In this document: one piece after another, positions 1 to 8,777 of the stretch | Numbering within the stretch: position 1 is the stretch's first letter | Layout of the letters: each line of letters opens with the position of its first letter | NCBI GenBank assembly: GCA_013376995.1 | Contig: JACAAZ010000016.1 | Span: forward strand, 1 to 64,000 | DNA: 64,000 nucleotides | DNA from: Bacteroidota bacterium | GTDB taxonomy: Bacteria; Bacteroidota; Bacteroidia; Bacteroidales; UBA4417 | Direction of reading: 5' to 3' | Program-made: the position numbers and the translations under genes | Notes under the pieces: generated by a model | What the model saw: only the letters and a program-made list of their open reading frames with translations | Database searches by the model: none | What the model was told of the DNA's origin: nothing

Positions 1-9
1 ATTCTCATC

Positions 10-72
10 AGTCTTCATCCATTTCTCTTCAATCTTCATTCATTTCTCTCCAATCTTCATTCATTTCTCTCC
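10..72. repeat. Three tandem copies of a 21-bp unit
   Basis: Three adjacent 21-bp units lie at 10-30, 31-51 and 52-72. The second and third are identical and the first differs at a few positions. The unit is pyrimidine-rich (core TCTTCATTCATTTCTCT). No frame crosses the array without stops, so it looks non-coding. It sits at the window edge downstream of the Omp28-like gene and may continue to the left. Confidence 0.85.
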
Positions 73-122
73 TGACATTATTCATTACCTGATTGTCAAC
101 ATCAATTTCTTTCAGGTTTTAA

Positions 123-176
123 GAAAATAAAAGAATGCCTTTGATCTTCAAGCTATAAGCCTGTCGTCAAAGGCAT
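123..176 (-). terminator. Probable terminator of the Omp28-like gene
   Basis: A perfect 10-bp inverted repeat (135-144 and 167-176, arm ATGCCTTTGA) with a 22-nt loop lies 37 bp past the stop codon of the minus-strand gene. On the minus strand it is followed by a T-rich stretch (TTCTTTTATTTTCTT). Stem plus T-rich tail fits a Rho-independent terminator, although the loop is long. Confidence 0.6.
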
Positions 177-213
177 CCTTCATTTTAATGAGCTGTTGCG
201 TATAGCAATACTC

Positions 214-2331
214 TTAGTGAATTACTGCGAGCTGCTTTGCTGAAATCAGGGTATTTCCATCCATGAGTATATAGGAATAATTCCCGGGAGTCCATCCATT
301 AGTATTAACCTTCAATTGAGTATCGCCTGGATGTACAGCCATAGTACTGATCTTCCTGCCTTGCATATCAACAAACAGCATGGTCATATCTTTTCTGATA
401 TTATTGAGTGGAAGTATTGTGTATGTATTACCTGGATTTGGATAATTCTGGCCCATTATAGCAGCAACGGCTTTATCGAATTCAATGCCAGTATGATCTC
501 CGTTAAACCATTCATACACCAGCTGTATGATCTTGTTTCTTACAGTTACTGTACTTAACATTTCAAATCCAACTCCGAAATAAACGCTCTTATAACCATT
601 CTTTTCAACACGCAAAGCAGCCCGCTTGGTATTCAGGCCCTTATACAAAAAGATAGGAACGGCTGGACTAATTGTATCAATCTGGTCAGGGTACATATTC
701 CCGGCATATACATCAGTGACCGTTGAATTTCCTGCAGTTCCGAAGATAGTATCACTAACAACTGCAGTTATCTGGTTATTGGCAGAGCTACCATCATCGA
801 TCCACCTGGCAGAAAGATAGTTGGTATAGAGATCCTGGGTAATTGCATCTCCATTGGAACCGGATGCCCCGCTCATGACATCCCAACCCACATCCTGCCC
901 AGCAACCAGTACATTGTGACCGGCATCCATCAGCGACTTGAGAGCCGTTGCTTCATCATCCTTAAATGCCGGAAATGTCCAGGCAACATTGAAATAAATA
1001 TTATTTACTTCAGTCATGGCATCATTATTAAAAGCTTTCACCATCATCGTAGCTGACATAGCACTGCTGGTAGTACATCCTGCCTGTGTTAATCCGTCAA
1101 GATAAACTCCCTGGTATTGAGTTGTTTCGGGCCCGCCACTTCCATTAACCACAAGGTCAGTAATTCCGGATATCACAGTCAGATCAAGTATCTTTGGAGG
1201 GGCTGCGGGATAGGTAACTGATGCCATTGACAATCTATAGGTGCCAACGGCAGCTGTTGAACCAGGAATAATGGAAACCGAAAAATCCTTGGCTTCATTC
1301 TGATTCAGAGCAACTATTGCAGTATCAGTATATTGAGTACCATCTATGGTAAAACTCTTATTCCATCCGGAAACAGGATTTATCGGTTCCAGCGAAAACT
1401 TGTACAAACTCCCGGAAACAAGCGAACCTGTAGCCTGGCATGAAAAATCTGATGTAATACCATTATGTCCCAGTTTGAAATCAGAAGTGGTATTTACCTT
1501 TCCAATGTAACGGTTGCTGCCCCCAATAGCATTTACAACATCCCCTGAAAGAACTTCCTGGTGGCTTTCAGTAACATATGCGGCAACCTGGCAATGTTCT
1601 ACAATGCATGGAATGCTGTTGTAGGCAGCCGGAATAGTATATGTATATGTCCTGGTAACTAATGAACCCTGGGTAGTATTCGCAACAGGATCTCCCCATT
1701 GGCCTGTAACCAGGTAACGAAGCATGTGCATATGAACATAATTATTCCCGGCTCCGCCATTGGTTTGTGGACCCAGAACACTATCCTGTAGTAAGGCCAC
1801 ATTTATGTTATTGGTTGATAAAGAGCTGTTAGCCGTATAATACAATTCAACATTTACAGTAAGCAATCTTGTTGAGGGCTCATAAGATGTTTCTATTCCA
1901 ACATTTACCGGTGATGTTTGGGCAAGTATCTGGTTGGAAGCAGTCCCCCAGTTCGAACGTCCCATTGCCGTGCCATTGGTTGTCATACCAAGGCCGGGAA
2001 ACACATGACGATTAACTGTACCTGAAGGATATCCTGTCAAGCCGGTCTGTGCGGCAAGTGCATCACCAAATGGAGTCCGGTAATCAGGCTCACTTCCGCT
2101 GGGAACAGCATAACTACCCTGGTGAATATTGATCAGCACAACTCTCCCGGGATTTGCATCTGCAATACCCTGGGCAATTCTATGTCCATCCGGGCAATAT
2201 TGGCAATGAATCCCGGTAAATTCTTCCAGGACTACATTTTTCCCCTGGGGATCAGTACTAACAAGAGTTTGAGCCATCAACCCCATGGTAATGGTTAAGA
2301 TCAAAATTGGAAGGAGTAATAGTTTTCGCAT
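214..2331 (-). CDS. Omp28-like secreted protein with thioredoxin-type CxxC and T9SS type A sorting domain
   Basis: A 705-residue secreted protein. It has a signal peptide (residues 1-20, ending MGLMAQ). Directly after it comes a thioredoxin-like segment, EEFTGIHCQYCPDGH (about 36-50), with a C-x-x-C pair; this arrangement is known from the Omp28-related outer-membrane protein family of Bacteroidota. The segment to about residue 270 fits that family. A central beta-rich region of about 350 residues is not assigned. The C-terminus (about 625-705) looks like a T9SS type A sorting domain: GQNYPNPGN, then a FVDMQGRKI strand, then a PGNYSYIL strand. The protein is therefore probably exported and attached to or released from the cell surface. 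It is monocistronic, with a terminator behind it and a divergent promoter region shared with znuA. The redox function is inferred from the CxxC only. Confidence 0.8.
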   Translation of the reverse strand: MRKLLLLPILILTITMGLMAQTLVSTDPQGKNVVLEEFTGIHCQYCPDGHRIAQGIADANPGRVVLINIHQGSYAVPSGSEPDYRTPFGDALAAQTGLTGYPSGTVNRHVFPGLGMTTNGTAMGRSNWGTASNQILAQTSPVNVGIETSYEPSTRLLTVNVELYYTANSSLSTNNINVALLQDSVLGPQTNGGAGNNYVHMHMLRYLVTGQWGDPVANTTQGSLVTRTYTYTIPAAYNSIPCIVEHCQVAAYVTESHQEVLSGDVVNAIGGSNRYIGKVNTTSDFKLGHNGITSDFSCQATGSLVSGSLYKFSLEPINPVSGWNKSFTIDGTQYTDTAIVALNQNEAKDFSVSIIPGSTAAVGTYRLSMASVTYPAAPPKILDLTVISGITDLVVNGSGGPETTQYQGVYLDGLTQAGCTTSSAMSATMMVKAFNNDAMTEVNNIYFNVAWTFPAFKDDEATALKSLMDAGHNVLVAGQDVGWDVMSGASGSNGDAITQDLYTNYLSARWIDDGSSANNQITAVVSDTIFGTAGNSTVTDVYAGNMYPDQIDTISPAVPIFLYKGLNTKRAALRVEKNGYKSVYFGVGFEMLSTVTVRNKIIQLVYEWFNGDHTGIEFDKAVAAIMGQNYPNPGNTYTILPLNNIRKDMTMLFVDMQGRKISTMAVHPGDTQLKVNTNGWTPGNYSYILMDGNTLISAKQLAVIH

Positions 2332-2360
2332 GGCTGAATTTATGTGATTGGTTTATAAAT

Positions 2361-2368
2361 CAAAGTTA
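2361..2368 (-). promoter_or_regulatory. Candidate -7 box (TAACTTTG) of the Omp28-like gene
   Basis: On the minus strand TAACTTTG matches the Bacteroidota sigma-ABfr -7 consensus TAnnTTTG, 29 bp upstream of the start codon. No convincing -33 TTTG was seen, so support rests on the -7 element and its position. Confidence 0.35.
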
Positions 2369-2478
2369 GTATTATTCGCTTGTATATTCCAGTAAATCCA
2401 ATTTTTCTGGCAGACATTTTCAATCCATTAGTTTTTGGCATTCATTAACAGCAAGCAACAGGAATATACTTCCTGAAT

Positions 2479-2514
2479 TTTGAATTTTCGGGTCTGCCCG
2501 AATCACTACCTTTG
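2479..2514 (+). promoter_or_regulatory. znu promoter with embedded palindrome (candidate metal-regulator operator)
   Basis: TACCTTTG at 2507-2514 matches the Bacteroidota -7 consensus TAnnTTTG, and TTTG at 2479-2482 could be the -33 element (spacing slightly long). Between them lies a perfect inverted repeat, TTCGGG-TCTG-CCCGAA (2487-2502), ending 4 nt before the -7 box. A repressor bound there would block RNA polymerase. Because the downstream operon is a metal importer, a Fur/Zur- or DtxR/MntR-type repressor is the natural candidate. That identity is inference. Confidence 0.5.
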
Positions 2515-2535
2515 CAACAGAATAAGACATGAACT

Positions 2536-3402
2536 GTGACTCATAAGTTTTTATTAGCTTTTATTTGCTTGTTGGCGCTGGCACCGGGCTGTTCACGAAA
2601 TGCCAGTAACAGCAGACAGTCAGCCATTACAGTAAGTATACTTCCGCAGAAGTTCCTGGTTGAACGGATATGCAGGGATAAATTCCAGGTAAATGTCCTT
2701 CTCCCGCCAGGTGCAAACCATGAAACCTTCGAACCTACTCCAAGGGATATGGCCTCACTTCAAGGAGCCAAACTTTATTTCTCGGAAGGATACCTTGATT
2801 TTGAACTTTACTGGCTTCCCAGGTTCGCAGATTCTCAGCCTGGCTTAAAGATAATCAATACCAGTGAAGGCGTTGATCTGATCTATAGCAACCATGATTC
2901 AGGGGCCAAAGCAGGCAAAGGAATTGACCCCCATACCTGGCTTAGCCCCGGAAACGCGAAGTTACAGGCGAAACACATTGCAGATGCGCTCATTTTGGCA
3001 GATTCGGGGAATCATCAATTTTACCTGGAAAATCTTCACAACTTTGAGAATCTTGCTGATTCTGTTGACAGGGAGATAAAGAAATTACTTGGAAACCTTA
3101 AGAATAAATCATTCCTCATCTTCCACCCTGCACTGGCATATTTTGCTAAAGAATATGGATTGGAGCAGATCTGTATTGAAGATGAAGGCAAAGAACCTTC
3201 TGCTGAAAGAATTAAGGGGATAATTGATGAGGCAAAAGCTAAACAAATCAAGCTCATCTTCGTATCCAAAGAGTTTGACACACGTAATGCCGAGGCAATT
3301 GCCGCTGAAATCCATGGAAAGATCATCGTTTTTGATCCCATGTCAGATGATTGGGCAGCCAACCTCATCCACCTGGCTCAATTAATGGCAGAAAACCAGT
3401 AA
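2536..3402 (+). CDS. znuA: ZnuA-type zinc/manganese-binding lipoprotein of an ABC importer
   Basis: A 288-residue cluster A-I metal-binding lipoprotein that captures Zn2+ or Mn2+ in the periplasm for the ABC importer encoded by the next two genes. The N-terminus is a lipoprotein signal ending LAPGC (lipidated Cys19). Metal-ligand motifs of the family are visible: GANHETFEP (His62), DPHTWLSP, FHPALAYFAKEYGL and FDPMSDDW, giving the usual His-His-His-Asp set. A long His/Asp-rich loop, common in ZnuA proteins, is absent, so zinc versus manganese cannot be settled. The start is GTG at 2536; the nearby ATG at 2529 is out of frame and soon stops. The gene is first in a znuA-znuC-znuB operon, 22 nt behind the TACCTTTG box. 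Confidence 0.85.
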   Translation: MTHKFLLAFICLLALAPGCSRNASNSRQSAITVSILPQKFLVERICRDKFQVNVLLPPGANHETFEPTPRDMASLQGAKLYFSEGYLDFELYWLPRFADSQPGLKIINTSEGVDLIYSNHDSGAKAGKGIDPHTWLSPGNAKLQAKHIADALILADSGNHQFYLENLHNFENLADSVDREIKKLLGNLKNKSFLIFHPALAYFAKEYGLEQICIEDEGKEPSAERIKGIIDEAKAKQIKLIFVSKEFDTRNAEAIAAEIHGKIIVFDPMSDDWAANLIHLAQLMAENQ

Positions 3403-3442
3403 TTTTGCTACTGATTTTCGATTTTTACCACAATTGATATTC

Positions 3443-4210
3443 ATGACTAAACTTCTAAAATTCAACAATGTTTCAGCAGGTTACGACCGTGAGGTTGTGC
3501 TTCGCGATGTGAATTTTGAAGTTAATGATAATGATTTCATTGGTGTTATTGGTCCAAACGGCGGGGGCAAAACTACCCTGATCAAATTGATACTGGGATT
3601 GTTGAAACCTCTTCAAGGCACTATAGAACGGATGGAGGGAAGCAACGGTAATTTTGCAGGCTACCTGCCCCAGCAATCACTTATCGACCGAAAATTCCCG
3701 ATCACCGTGCTTGACATCGTTCTTTCAGGCCTGATGTCTGAAAAAAATGGTATTGCAAGGTACACCCAGGCCGATAAAAACAAAGCCCATGAATTGCTAG
3801 ATCGCATGGGTATTAGCAAACTCGCCTCCCGCACATCGATGGAATTATCCGGGGGACAATTGCAGAGAGTTTTTATCAGCAGGGCCCTGATATCCTCACC
3901 AAGGTTATTAATCCTGGACGAACCAAACACCTATGTTGACAATCGGTTTGAAAGTGACCTTTACCAGTTGCTTGGCGAATTGAACAAGTCCATGGCCATC
4001 ATGATTGTATCTCATGATGTTGGCACCATCTCTTACTTTGTGAAAACAATTGCCTGTGTGAATACCTATCTCCATTACCATTCATCAAACATTATTACGG
4101 AAGAGCAACTGGCAGGATATAATTGTCCGTTGCAAATTATCACTCACGGTGATGTACCGCACACTGTTCTGCAAAAACACGATCATTTACACGAGCATCC
4201 CCATGACTGA
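3443..4210 (+). CDS. znuC: ZnuC-type ABC transporter ATPase with His-rich tail
   Basis: A 255-residue ATPase that powers the metal importer. Visible motifs are Walker A (GPNGGGKTT), Q-loop region (YLPQQS), ABC signature (LSGGQLQRV), Walker B (LLILDEP) and the switch histidine (IVSHDVG). The start is set at ATG 3443; an in-frame TTG at 3434 would add three residues. The last ~21 residues are unusually histidine-rich (HTVLQKHDHLHEHPHD), which suggests metal contact on the cytosolic side. The stop codon overlaps the start of znuB by 8 nt (4203-4210), indicating translational coupling. The gene lies 40 nt behind znuA. Confidence 0.9.
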   Translation: MTKLLKFNNVSAGYDREVVLRDVNFEVNDNDFIGVIGPNGGGKTTLIKLILGLLKPLQGTIERMEGSNGNFAGYLPQQSLIDRKFPITVLDIVLSGLMSEKNGIARYTQADKNKAHELLDRMGISKLASRTSMELSGGQLQRVFISRALISSPRLLILDEPNTYVDNRFESDLYQLLGELNKSMAIMIVSHDVGTISYFVKTIACVNTYLHYHSSNIITEEQLAGYNCPLQIITHGDVPHTVLQKHDHLHEHPHD

Positions 4211-5048
4211 TCCCCTCAGCTTCATATTCAGCTATGATTTCCTGAGGCATGCCGTGGAGGCTGCCTTCCTGGCAAGTATTTCCTGTGGTATCATAGGTTC
4301 GTATATTGTGTCGAGGAGGATGGTATTTATCAGCGGGGGGATCACACATTCATCTTTCGGGGGAATCGGTTTAGGATATTACTTCGGAGTGCATCCTCTT
4401 CTTGGAGCAGCACTATTCAGCATCCTGTCTGCAATCGGGATCCGCATAACTTCAAGGAAGAGTGAAATCCGTGAAGATTCTGCTATCGGTATTCTATGGT
4501 CGCTCGGAATGGCTATCGGGATCATTTTCATATTCCTAACTCCGGGATATGCACCCAACCTCATGACTTACCTCTTCGGAAGCATCCTTACTGTTACGCC
4601 TACCGACCTATGGCTAATGACGGCACTTGCAGTTGTAACATCGCTTGTTTTTATATTGTTCTACAGGACAATCCTTTACGTTTCATTCGACGAAGAATAT
4701 GCTCGTTCGCATAACGCACCTGTAGAAACTGTAAACTACCTGCTTTTGATATTGATCTCACTGGCGATTGTACTGCATATCAGGGTTGCAGGGATCATAC
4801 TGGTAATTTCCTACCTGACCATTCCGCAAACGACTGCAAACCTCTTTGTAAGTGACCTTAGAAAAATCATTCTTTACTCGATCCTGATCAGTTTTCTCGG
4901 ATCCCTATCAGGCCTTGCATTATCGTTCTACTTGAATATTCCTTCAGGTGCCACAATCATATTTGTATTTGTATTGATCTTCCTGGTAGCAAGACTGGCA
5001 AGAACTCTCAGGAACCGTTCTCTGATGAAACAATCTTTGGAAGGATAA
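4203..5048 (+). CDS. znuB: ZnuB-type metal ABC transporter permease
   Basis: A 281-residue integral membrane permease of the ABC-3 family, forming the Zn2+/Mn2+ channel with ZnuC. The sequence is hydrophobic throughout, with about eight or nine predicted helices. The family segment SRRMVFISGGITHSSFGGIG near the N-terminus and the region with ISYLTIPQTTANLF fit the family. The start is chosen at ATG 4203, inside the end of znuC; an upstream in-frame ATG at 4149 would overlap znuC by 62 bp and add a non-membrane extension, so it is less likely. It is the last gene of the operon and converges on the LysM gene 17 bp away. Confidence 0.88.
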   Translation: MTDPLSFIFSYDFLRHAVEAAFLASISCGIIGSYIVSRRMVFISGGITHSSFGGIGLGYYFGVHPLLGAALFSILSAIGIRITSRKSEIREDSAIGILWSLGMAIGIIFIFLTPGYAPNLMTYLFGSILTVTPTDLWLMTALAVVTSLVFILFYRTILYVSFDEEYARSHNAPVETVNYLLLILISLAIVLHIRVAGIILVISYLTIPQTTANLFVSDLRKIILYSILISFLGSLSGLALSFYLNIPSGATIIFVFVLIFLVARLARTLRNRSLMKQSLEG

Positions 5049-5049
5049 G

Positions 5050-5073
5050 CCAGGTGTCCATATTTCTACCTGG
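5050..5073. terminator. Weak hairpin between convergent znuB and LysM genes
   Basis: A 6-bp inverted repeat (CCAGGT 5050-5055 / ACCTGG 5068-5073) spans the 17-bp gap between two convergent genes and overlaps the LysM gene's stop codon. It has no T-tract, so a bidirectional terminator role is only suggested by position. Confidence 0.3.
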
Positions 5074-7075
5074 ATTCCACCCACTTATAATCATTCAAAT
5101 GAATAATCCTGTAAGATTGGTTCTGGAATCCATCAGCATTATTCCTTGAGTAATACCGGAAGTTAGTCTGAACACCTTCTATATTCATGTTTTTGAGGCA
5201 TGAATTGAAGTCAGGACCATAATTCATAAGCGCATTAAAGAAATACCAGCCGATATCAAAGCCAAGAAATGCCTGCTTATCTAGAAGTGGTTCTATGTTG
5301 TACTTGGCTCTGTATTGCTTTACAAAGCGGTTTACGGCTTCTGAATTATAATCGATATAATACTGGGTAACCTCATGATAATCAAGCTTTGACAGGAACT
5401 CAGTTTCTATACCTAATGTCTCCCATCCCGGAAGGCCAAGAAGGGTAATATTCTGATTTTTGTTTGCGGCATTCAGCAATGAAACAAAACTCGGAATCAT
5501 CGACCTGTTATCGGAAAACATTAATACTACGTTGTGATTGCTTTCAGAAAGATTTTTGGTGATGCCGGCAAAGGACTCAACGGTATAATTAACTTCCTTG
5601 ATATGCAACGTAGAAAGGCTGTCACTTTTCTTGAGATTCTTCAAGAAAACAGCTGATAATGCAGCAGTCTCTTTAGTGCCATTGCGGCAAATTATAACAT
5701 TTGCACCCTTATAATTTCGCAGGAGGAAGGACGCCAGGCCGGAAAGCATGGCCTCTTCTGTAGATTGTGCCATATACACGAATGGATTCCCGGCGACAAG
5801 CTTGTCACGCCTCGACAAAGGGTTGATTATCTTTACTTTATTCTTAAGGGCATAGCGTGAAGCCACATCAAAACTCCTGGCGAAAACAGGGCCTATAACC
5901 AGGTCCATACCTGACAGGTCTATCTTCTTAAGAACTTTCCTGATCTTTAGGGTATCAGCTTCCTTATCGGCATCATATACATTAATATGCGCCTTAAATC
6001 CTTCCTTTTCCAATGAATCGGCAGCCATCAGGATTCCATTGTAAAACTGGAAAAAATCGTAGGATTTGAAATCGTCAACAGTTTTTGCAGAGGTTTCTGT
6101 TTGTGCAAAAATACTATCGGTATTCTCCAGGTCGAAAGGCAACAACAGGGCTATTTCATAGGTTCTGGAAAGGTTAGCTGCATTTTTGCAGGTATCAATT
6201 CCTTTAACATGGCTTTTCGCGTCCCTGTCAAATGGCTGAGTTTGTGGAGCCTTTTCAACTTCTTTATCAACTGAAGTTCTCCTTTCCATTCCAGGCCCTG
6301 GGTTCCCGGTTGATCCGCCTAAAGCCGGCACTTTAACTACCTGGTCTGTCTTCAAACCGGTTGAAACCTCAGGATTTAACCTTAAGAACTCTTCTTCTGA
6401 AATTCCATATTGCTTACTAAGGCTATAAACGGTCTGACCCATCTGTACAGTAATCTCCTTATATTCTCCGTGCGTCGGACTTTTCACAGTCTTCGGGTTG
6501 GTTTCAACTTCTTTTGGCTTTGATTCAGAAGCAGGTTGTGGAATGGTGATTTCCATTCCCTCCTTTAGGACTGTAAGTTCAGGATTGGCCTTTTGTAATT
6601 CTTCAACTGATATCCCAAACTGCTTTGAAATCCCGTACAATGTTTCCTGCTTCTTAACAAGATAAACTTTCCCCTTATCAGCTTTTGGTGGCGCAATTAC
6701 TTTATCGGGAGTTTTGGCTTTATTTTCAAGGACTGGGTTAGCTGGAGATATTTGTTTCGTATCGGCAGGTGTAGCATCTAAATTTTGAGGTTTTTGGGGT
6801 ATCCTTAATACCTGGTCCATCTTTAATCCTTCCTGCAAAGATGGATTCTCTGTAATTAGTTCTTCACGGCTTACGTTATAGGCTTTACAAATGGAAGTGA
6901 TAGTCTGGCCCTCCTGGACAAAATGCAGGTAATAGGGTTTCCCTTTATATTGCTCAACAACCGTGGATCTTTTAATCACAGCTTCCTGTGCAAATGCCCA
7001 ATTGCAGCTGAATAATACTAATATTATTACCAGCAAACGGGTACGACCTTTAAGCAATTCACCTATATTCAGCAT
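5066..7075 (-). CDS. Secreted triple-LysM protein fused to a type 1 periplasmic-binding-protein domain
   Basis: About 669 residues from the preferred start. The first ~28 residues form a signal peptide (LLVIILVLFSCNWAFAQ). Three LysM domains follow, at roughly 40-95, 135-185 and 205-255, each with a pattern like GQTVYSLSKQYGISEEEF and ending in IP or VP. They probably bind peptidoglycan. From about residue 300 the chain resembles the ligand-binding fold of branched-chain amino-acid ABC receptors (YEIALLLPFDL, DLVIGPVFARS, KIINPLS). No transporter genes are adjacent, so it is more likely an envelope or peptidoglycan-sensing protein than a transport receptor. An in-frame ATG at 7153 overlaps guaA by 10 bp but would put a second hydrophobic stretch in front; ATG 7075 gives a normal signal peptide. 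It lies downstream of guaA on the same strand. Confidence 0.75.
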   Translation of the reverse strand: MLNIGELLKGRTRLLVIILVLFSCNWAFAQEAVIKRSTVVEQYKGKPYYLHFVQEGQTITSICKAYNVSREELITENPSLQEGLKMDQVLRIPQKPQNLDATPADTKQISPANPVLENKAKTPDKVIAPPKADKGKVYLVKKQETLYGISKQFGISVEELQKANPELTVLKEGMEITIPQPASESKPKEVETNPKTVKSPTHGEYKEITVQMGQTVYSLSKQYGISEEEFLRLNPEVSTGLKTDQVVKVPALGGSTGNPGPGMERRTSVDKEVEKAPQTQPFDRDAKSHVKGIDTCKNAANLSRTYEIALLLPFDLENTDSIFAQTETSAKTVDDFKSYDFFQFYNGILMAADSLEKEGFKAHINVYDADKEADTLKIRKVLKKIDLSGMDLVIGPVFARSFDVASRYALKNKVKIINPLSRRDKLVAGNPFVYMAQSTEEAMLSGLASFLLRNYKGANVIICRNGTKETAALSAVFLKNLKKSDSLSTLHIKEVNYTVESFAGITKNLSESNHNVVLMFSDNRSMIPSFVSLLNAANKNQNITLLGLPGWETLGIETEFLSKLDYHEVTQYYIDYNSEAVNRFVKQYRAKYNIEPLLDKQAFLGFDIGWYFFNALMNYGPDFNSCLKNMNIEGVQTNFRYYSRNNADGFQNQSYRIIHLNDYKWVESR

Positions 7076-7143
7076 AGTAAGGCAACAAATTATTATCATT
7101 AAAGGCTTTGAATGAAAGCCTGTTCTATATTTTAACCTGGATT

Positions 7144-8673
7144 TTATTCCCATTCAATGGTAGCAGGCGGTTTAGAACTAATATCATAAACAACCCTGTT
7201 TACGCCCTTAACCTTATTAATTATCTCACTTGAAACATGAGCCAGGAATTCATAGGGCAGGTGTGACCAGTCAGCAGTCATGCCATCGGTTGAACCAACA
7301 GCCCTTAATGCTACTACATTTTCATAGGTCCTTTCATCTCCCATAACGCCTACTGAATGAACGGGCAATAATATGGTGGCTGCCTGCCATACCTGGTCAT
7401 AAAGGCCATATTGCTTGAGGCCGTTTATGAAGACATGGTCAGCATCCTGCAACGTTTTCACTTTGTCATCAGTAACTTCACCGAGGATGCGGATACCTAA
7501 ACCTGGTCCGGGGAATGGATGGCGATTGAGAATGGAGGGATCAAGCCCTAAAGCCTTCCCTACTCTTCTAACCTCATCCTTAAACAAGCTCTTAAGTGGT
7601 TCTATAACCTTTAATTTCATGGTTGCAGGAAGGCCTCCGACATTATGATGAGATTTGATGGTAGCCGAAGGGCCTTTAACTGAAACAGATTCAATTACAT
7701 CAGGATAAATTGTACCCTGGGCAAGCCATTTTACATCTTCAATACGGTGGGATTCAGTATCGAAAACATCGATAAAAGTCTTACCGATGGATTTACGTTT
7801 AAGTTCAGGATCTGAAATCCCTTTCAAATGATCAAGGAACAGGCTTCTTGCATCTACACCCGTAACATTCAGGCCCATATGCAGGTAAGAATCCAACACA
7901 TCTGAAAATTCATTTTTCCTAAGCAGGCCGTTATCAACAAAAATACAATGCAACTGAGGGCCTATAGCTTTATGAAGCAGTAAAGCGGCTACAGAAGAAT
8001 CCACTCCTCCTGACAAACCTAGTACTACCTTATCATCCCCAACTTTCTGCCTTATCCAGGCAACAGTACTTTCGACGAACAGGTCCGGCGTCCATGATTG
8101 GGAGCAGCCACAAATATCAACTATAAAGTTTTTCAACAATATCATACCTTCGGTGGAATGGTAAACTTCCGGGTGAAACTGTATCCCGTAGGTTTTCTCA
8201 TCCCGGATACTGAATCCGGCAACTTCCACATCCCTTGTACTGGCAATAATTTCAAAGTCAGACGGAACTTTCCGGATGGTATCACCATGTGACATCCATA
8301 CGGTGCAACCCGGGGTCATTCCCTGCAGAAGTTCATTTTCCGAATGAATAAACTCAAGGCTGGCCCTGCCATACTCCCTGGTATTGGAAGGTATTACTTC
8401 TCCCCCATTGCATTGCGAAAGGAACTGGGCCCCGTAACAAACTCCCAATAAGGGCACTTTGCCTTTTATGGCTGTGAGATCGGGAACCGGTGAATTTTCA
8501 TCACGAACGGAAAATGGACTTCCGGAAAGGATTACACCTTTGACGGATGAAGTGATTTCCGGGAAATGATTGAAGGGATGGATTTCGCAATATACATTCA
8601 GTTCACGTACCCTCCTGGCAATGAGTTGGGTATATTGCGAACCGAAATCCAGGATAAGAATGGTTTCTTGCAT
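7144..8673 (-). CDS. guaA: GMP synthase (glutamine-hydrolysing)
   Basis: A 509-residue cytosolic enzyme converting XMP, ATP and glutamine to GMP, the last step of guanine nucleotide synthesis. The N-terminal class I glutamine amidotransferase shows [17 protein letters not shown], nucleophile Cys79 in GVCYGAQ, and the His/Glu pair in QFHPEVYHS. The ATP pyrophosphatase domain has the P-loop [10 protein letters not shown], and the C-terminal dimerisation domain ends KPPATIEWE, as is standard for GuaA. Length is normal. A TAnnTTTG box lies only 4 bp in front of the ATG. Confidence 0.97.
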   Translation of the reverse strand: MQETILILDFGSQYTQLIARRVRELNVYCEIHPFNHFPEITSSVKGVILSGSPFSVRDENSPVPDLTAIKGKVPLLGVCYGAQFLSQCNGGEVIPSNTREYGRASLEFIHSENELLQGMTPGCTVWMSHGDTIRKVPSDFEIIASTRDVEVAGFSIRDEKTYGIQFHPEVYHSTEGMILLKNFIVDICGCSQSWTPDLFVESTVAWIRQKVGDDKVVLGLSGGVDSSVAALLLHKAIGPQLHCIFVDNGLLRKNEFSDVLDSYLHMGLNVTGVDARSLFLDHLKGISDPELKRKSIGKTFIDVFDTESHRIEDVKWLAQGTIYPDVIESVSVKGPSATIKSHHNVGGLPATMKLKVIEPLKSLFKDEVRRVGKALGLDPSILNRHPFPGPGLGIRILGEVTDDKVKTLQDADHVFINGLKQYGLYDQVWQAATILLPVHSVGVMGDERTYENVVALRAVGSTDGMTADWSHLPYEFLAHVSSEIINKVKGVNRVVYDISSKPPATIEWE

Positions 8674-8677
8674 GGTA

Positions 8678-8685
8678 CAAAGATA
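8678..8685 (-). promoter_or_regulatory. Candidate -7 box (TATCTTTG) directly before guaA
   Basis: On the minus strand TATCTTTG matches TAnnTTTG and is followed by TACC and then the guaA ATG. If used, transcription would start at or within a few bases of the start codon, giving a leaderless or nearly leaderless mRNA. No clear -33 box was found. Confidence 0.35.
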
Positions 8686-8777
8686 GGAAGAATGGAATGA
8701 CGAATTCCACAGTATCTATGCACAATGCGTTCAGGGATAAAGAATAATTTTCCCGAAAAGAGTCGACTTTTATGCAA

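Noticed and set aside
7076-7153. An N-terminal extension of the LysM protein overlapping guaA
   Set aside because: It would place a second hydrophobic segment before the signal peptide; ATG 7075 gives a conventional export signal.
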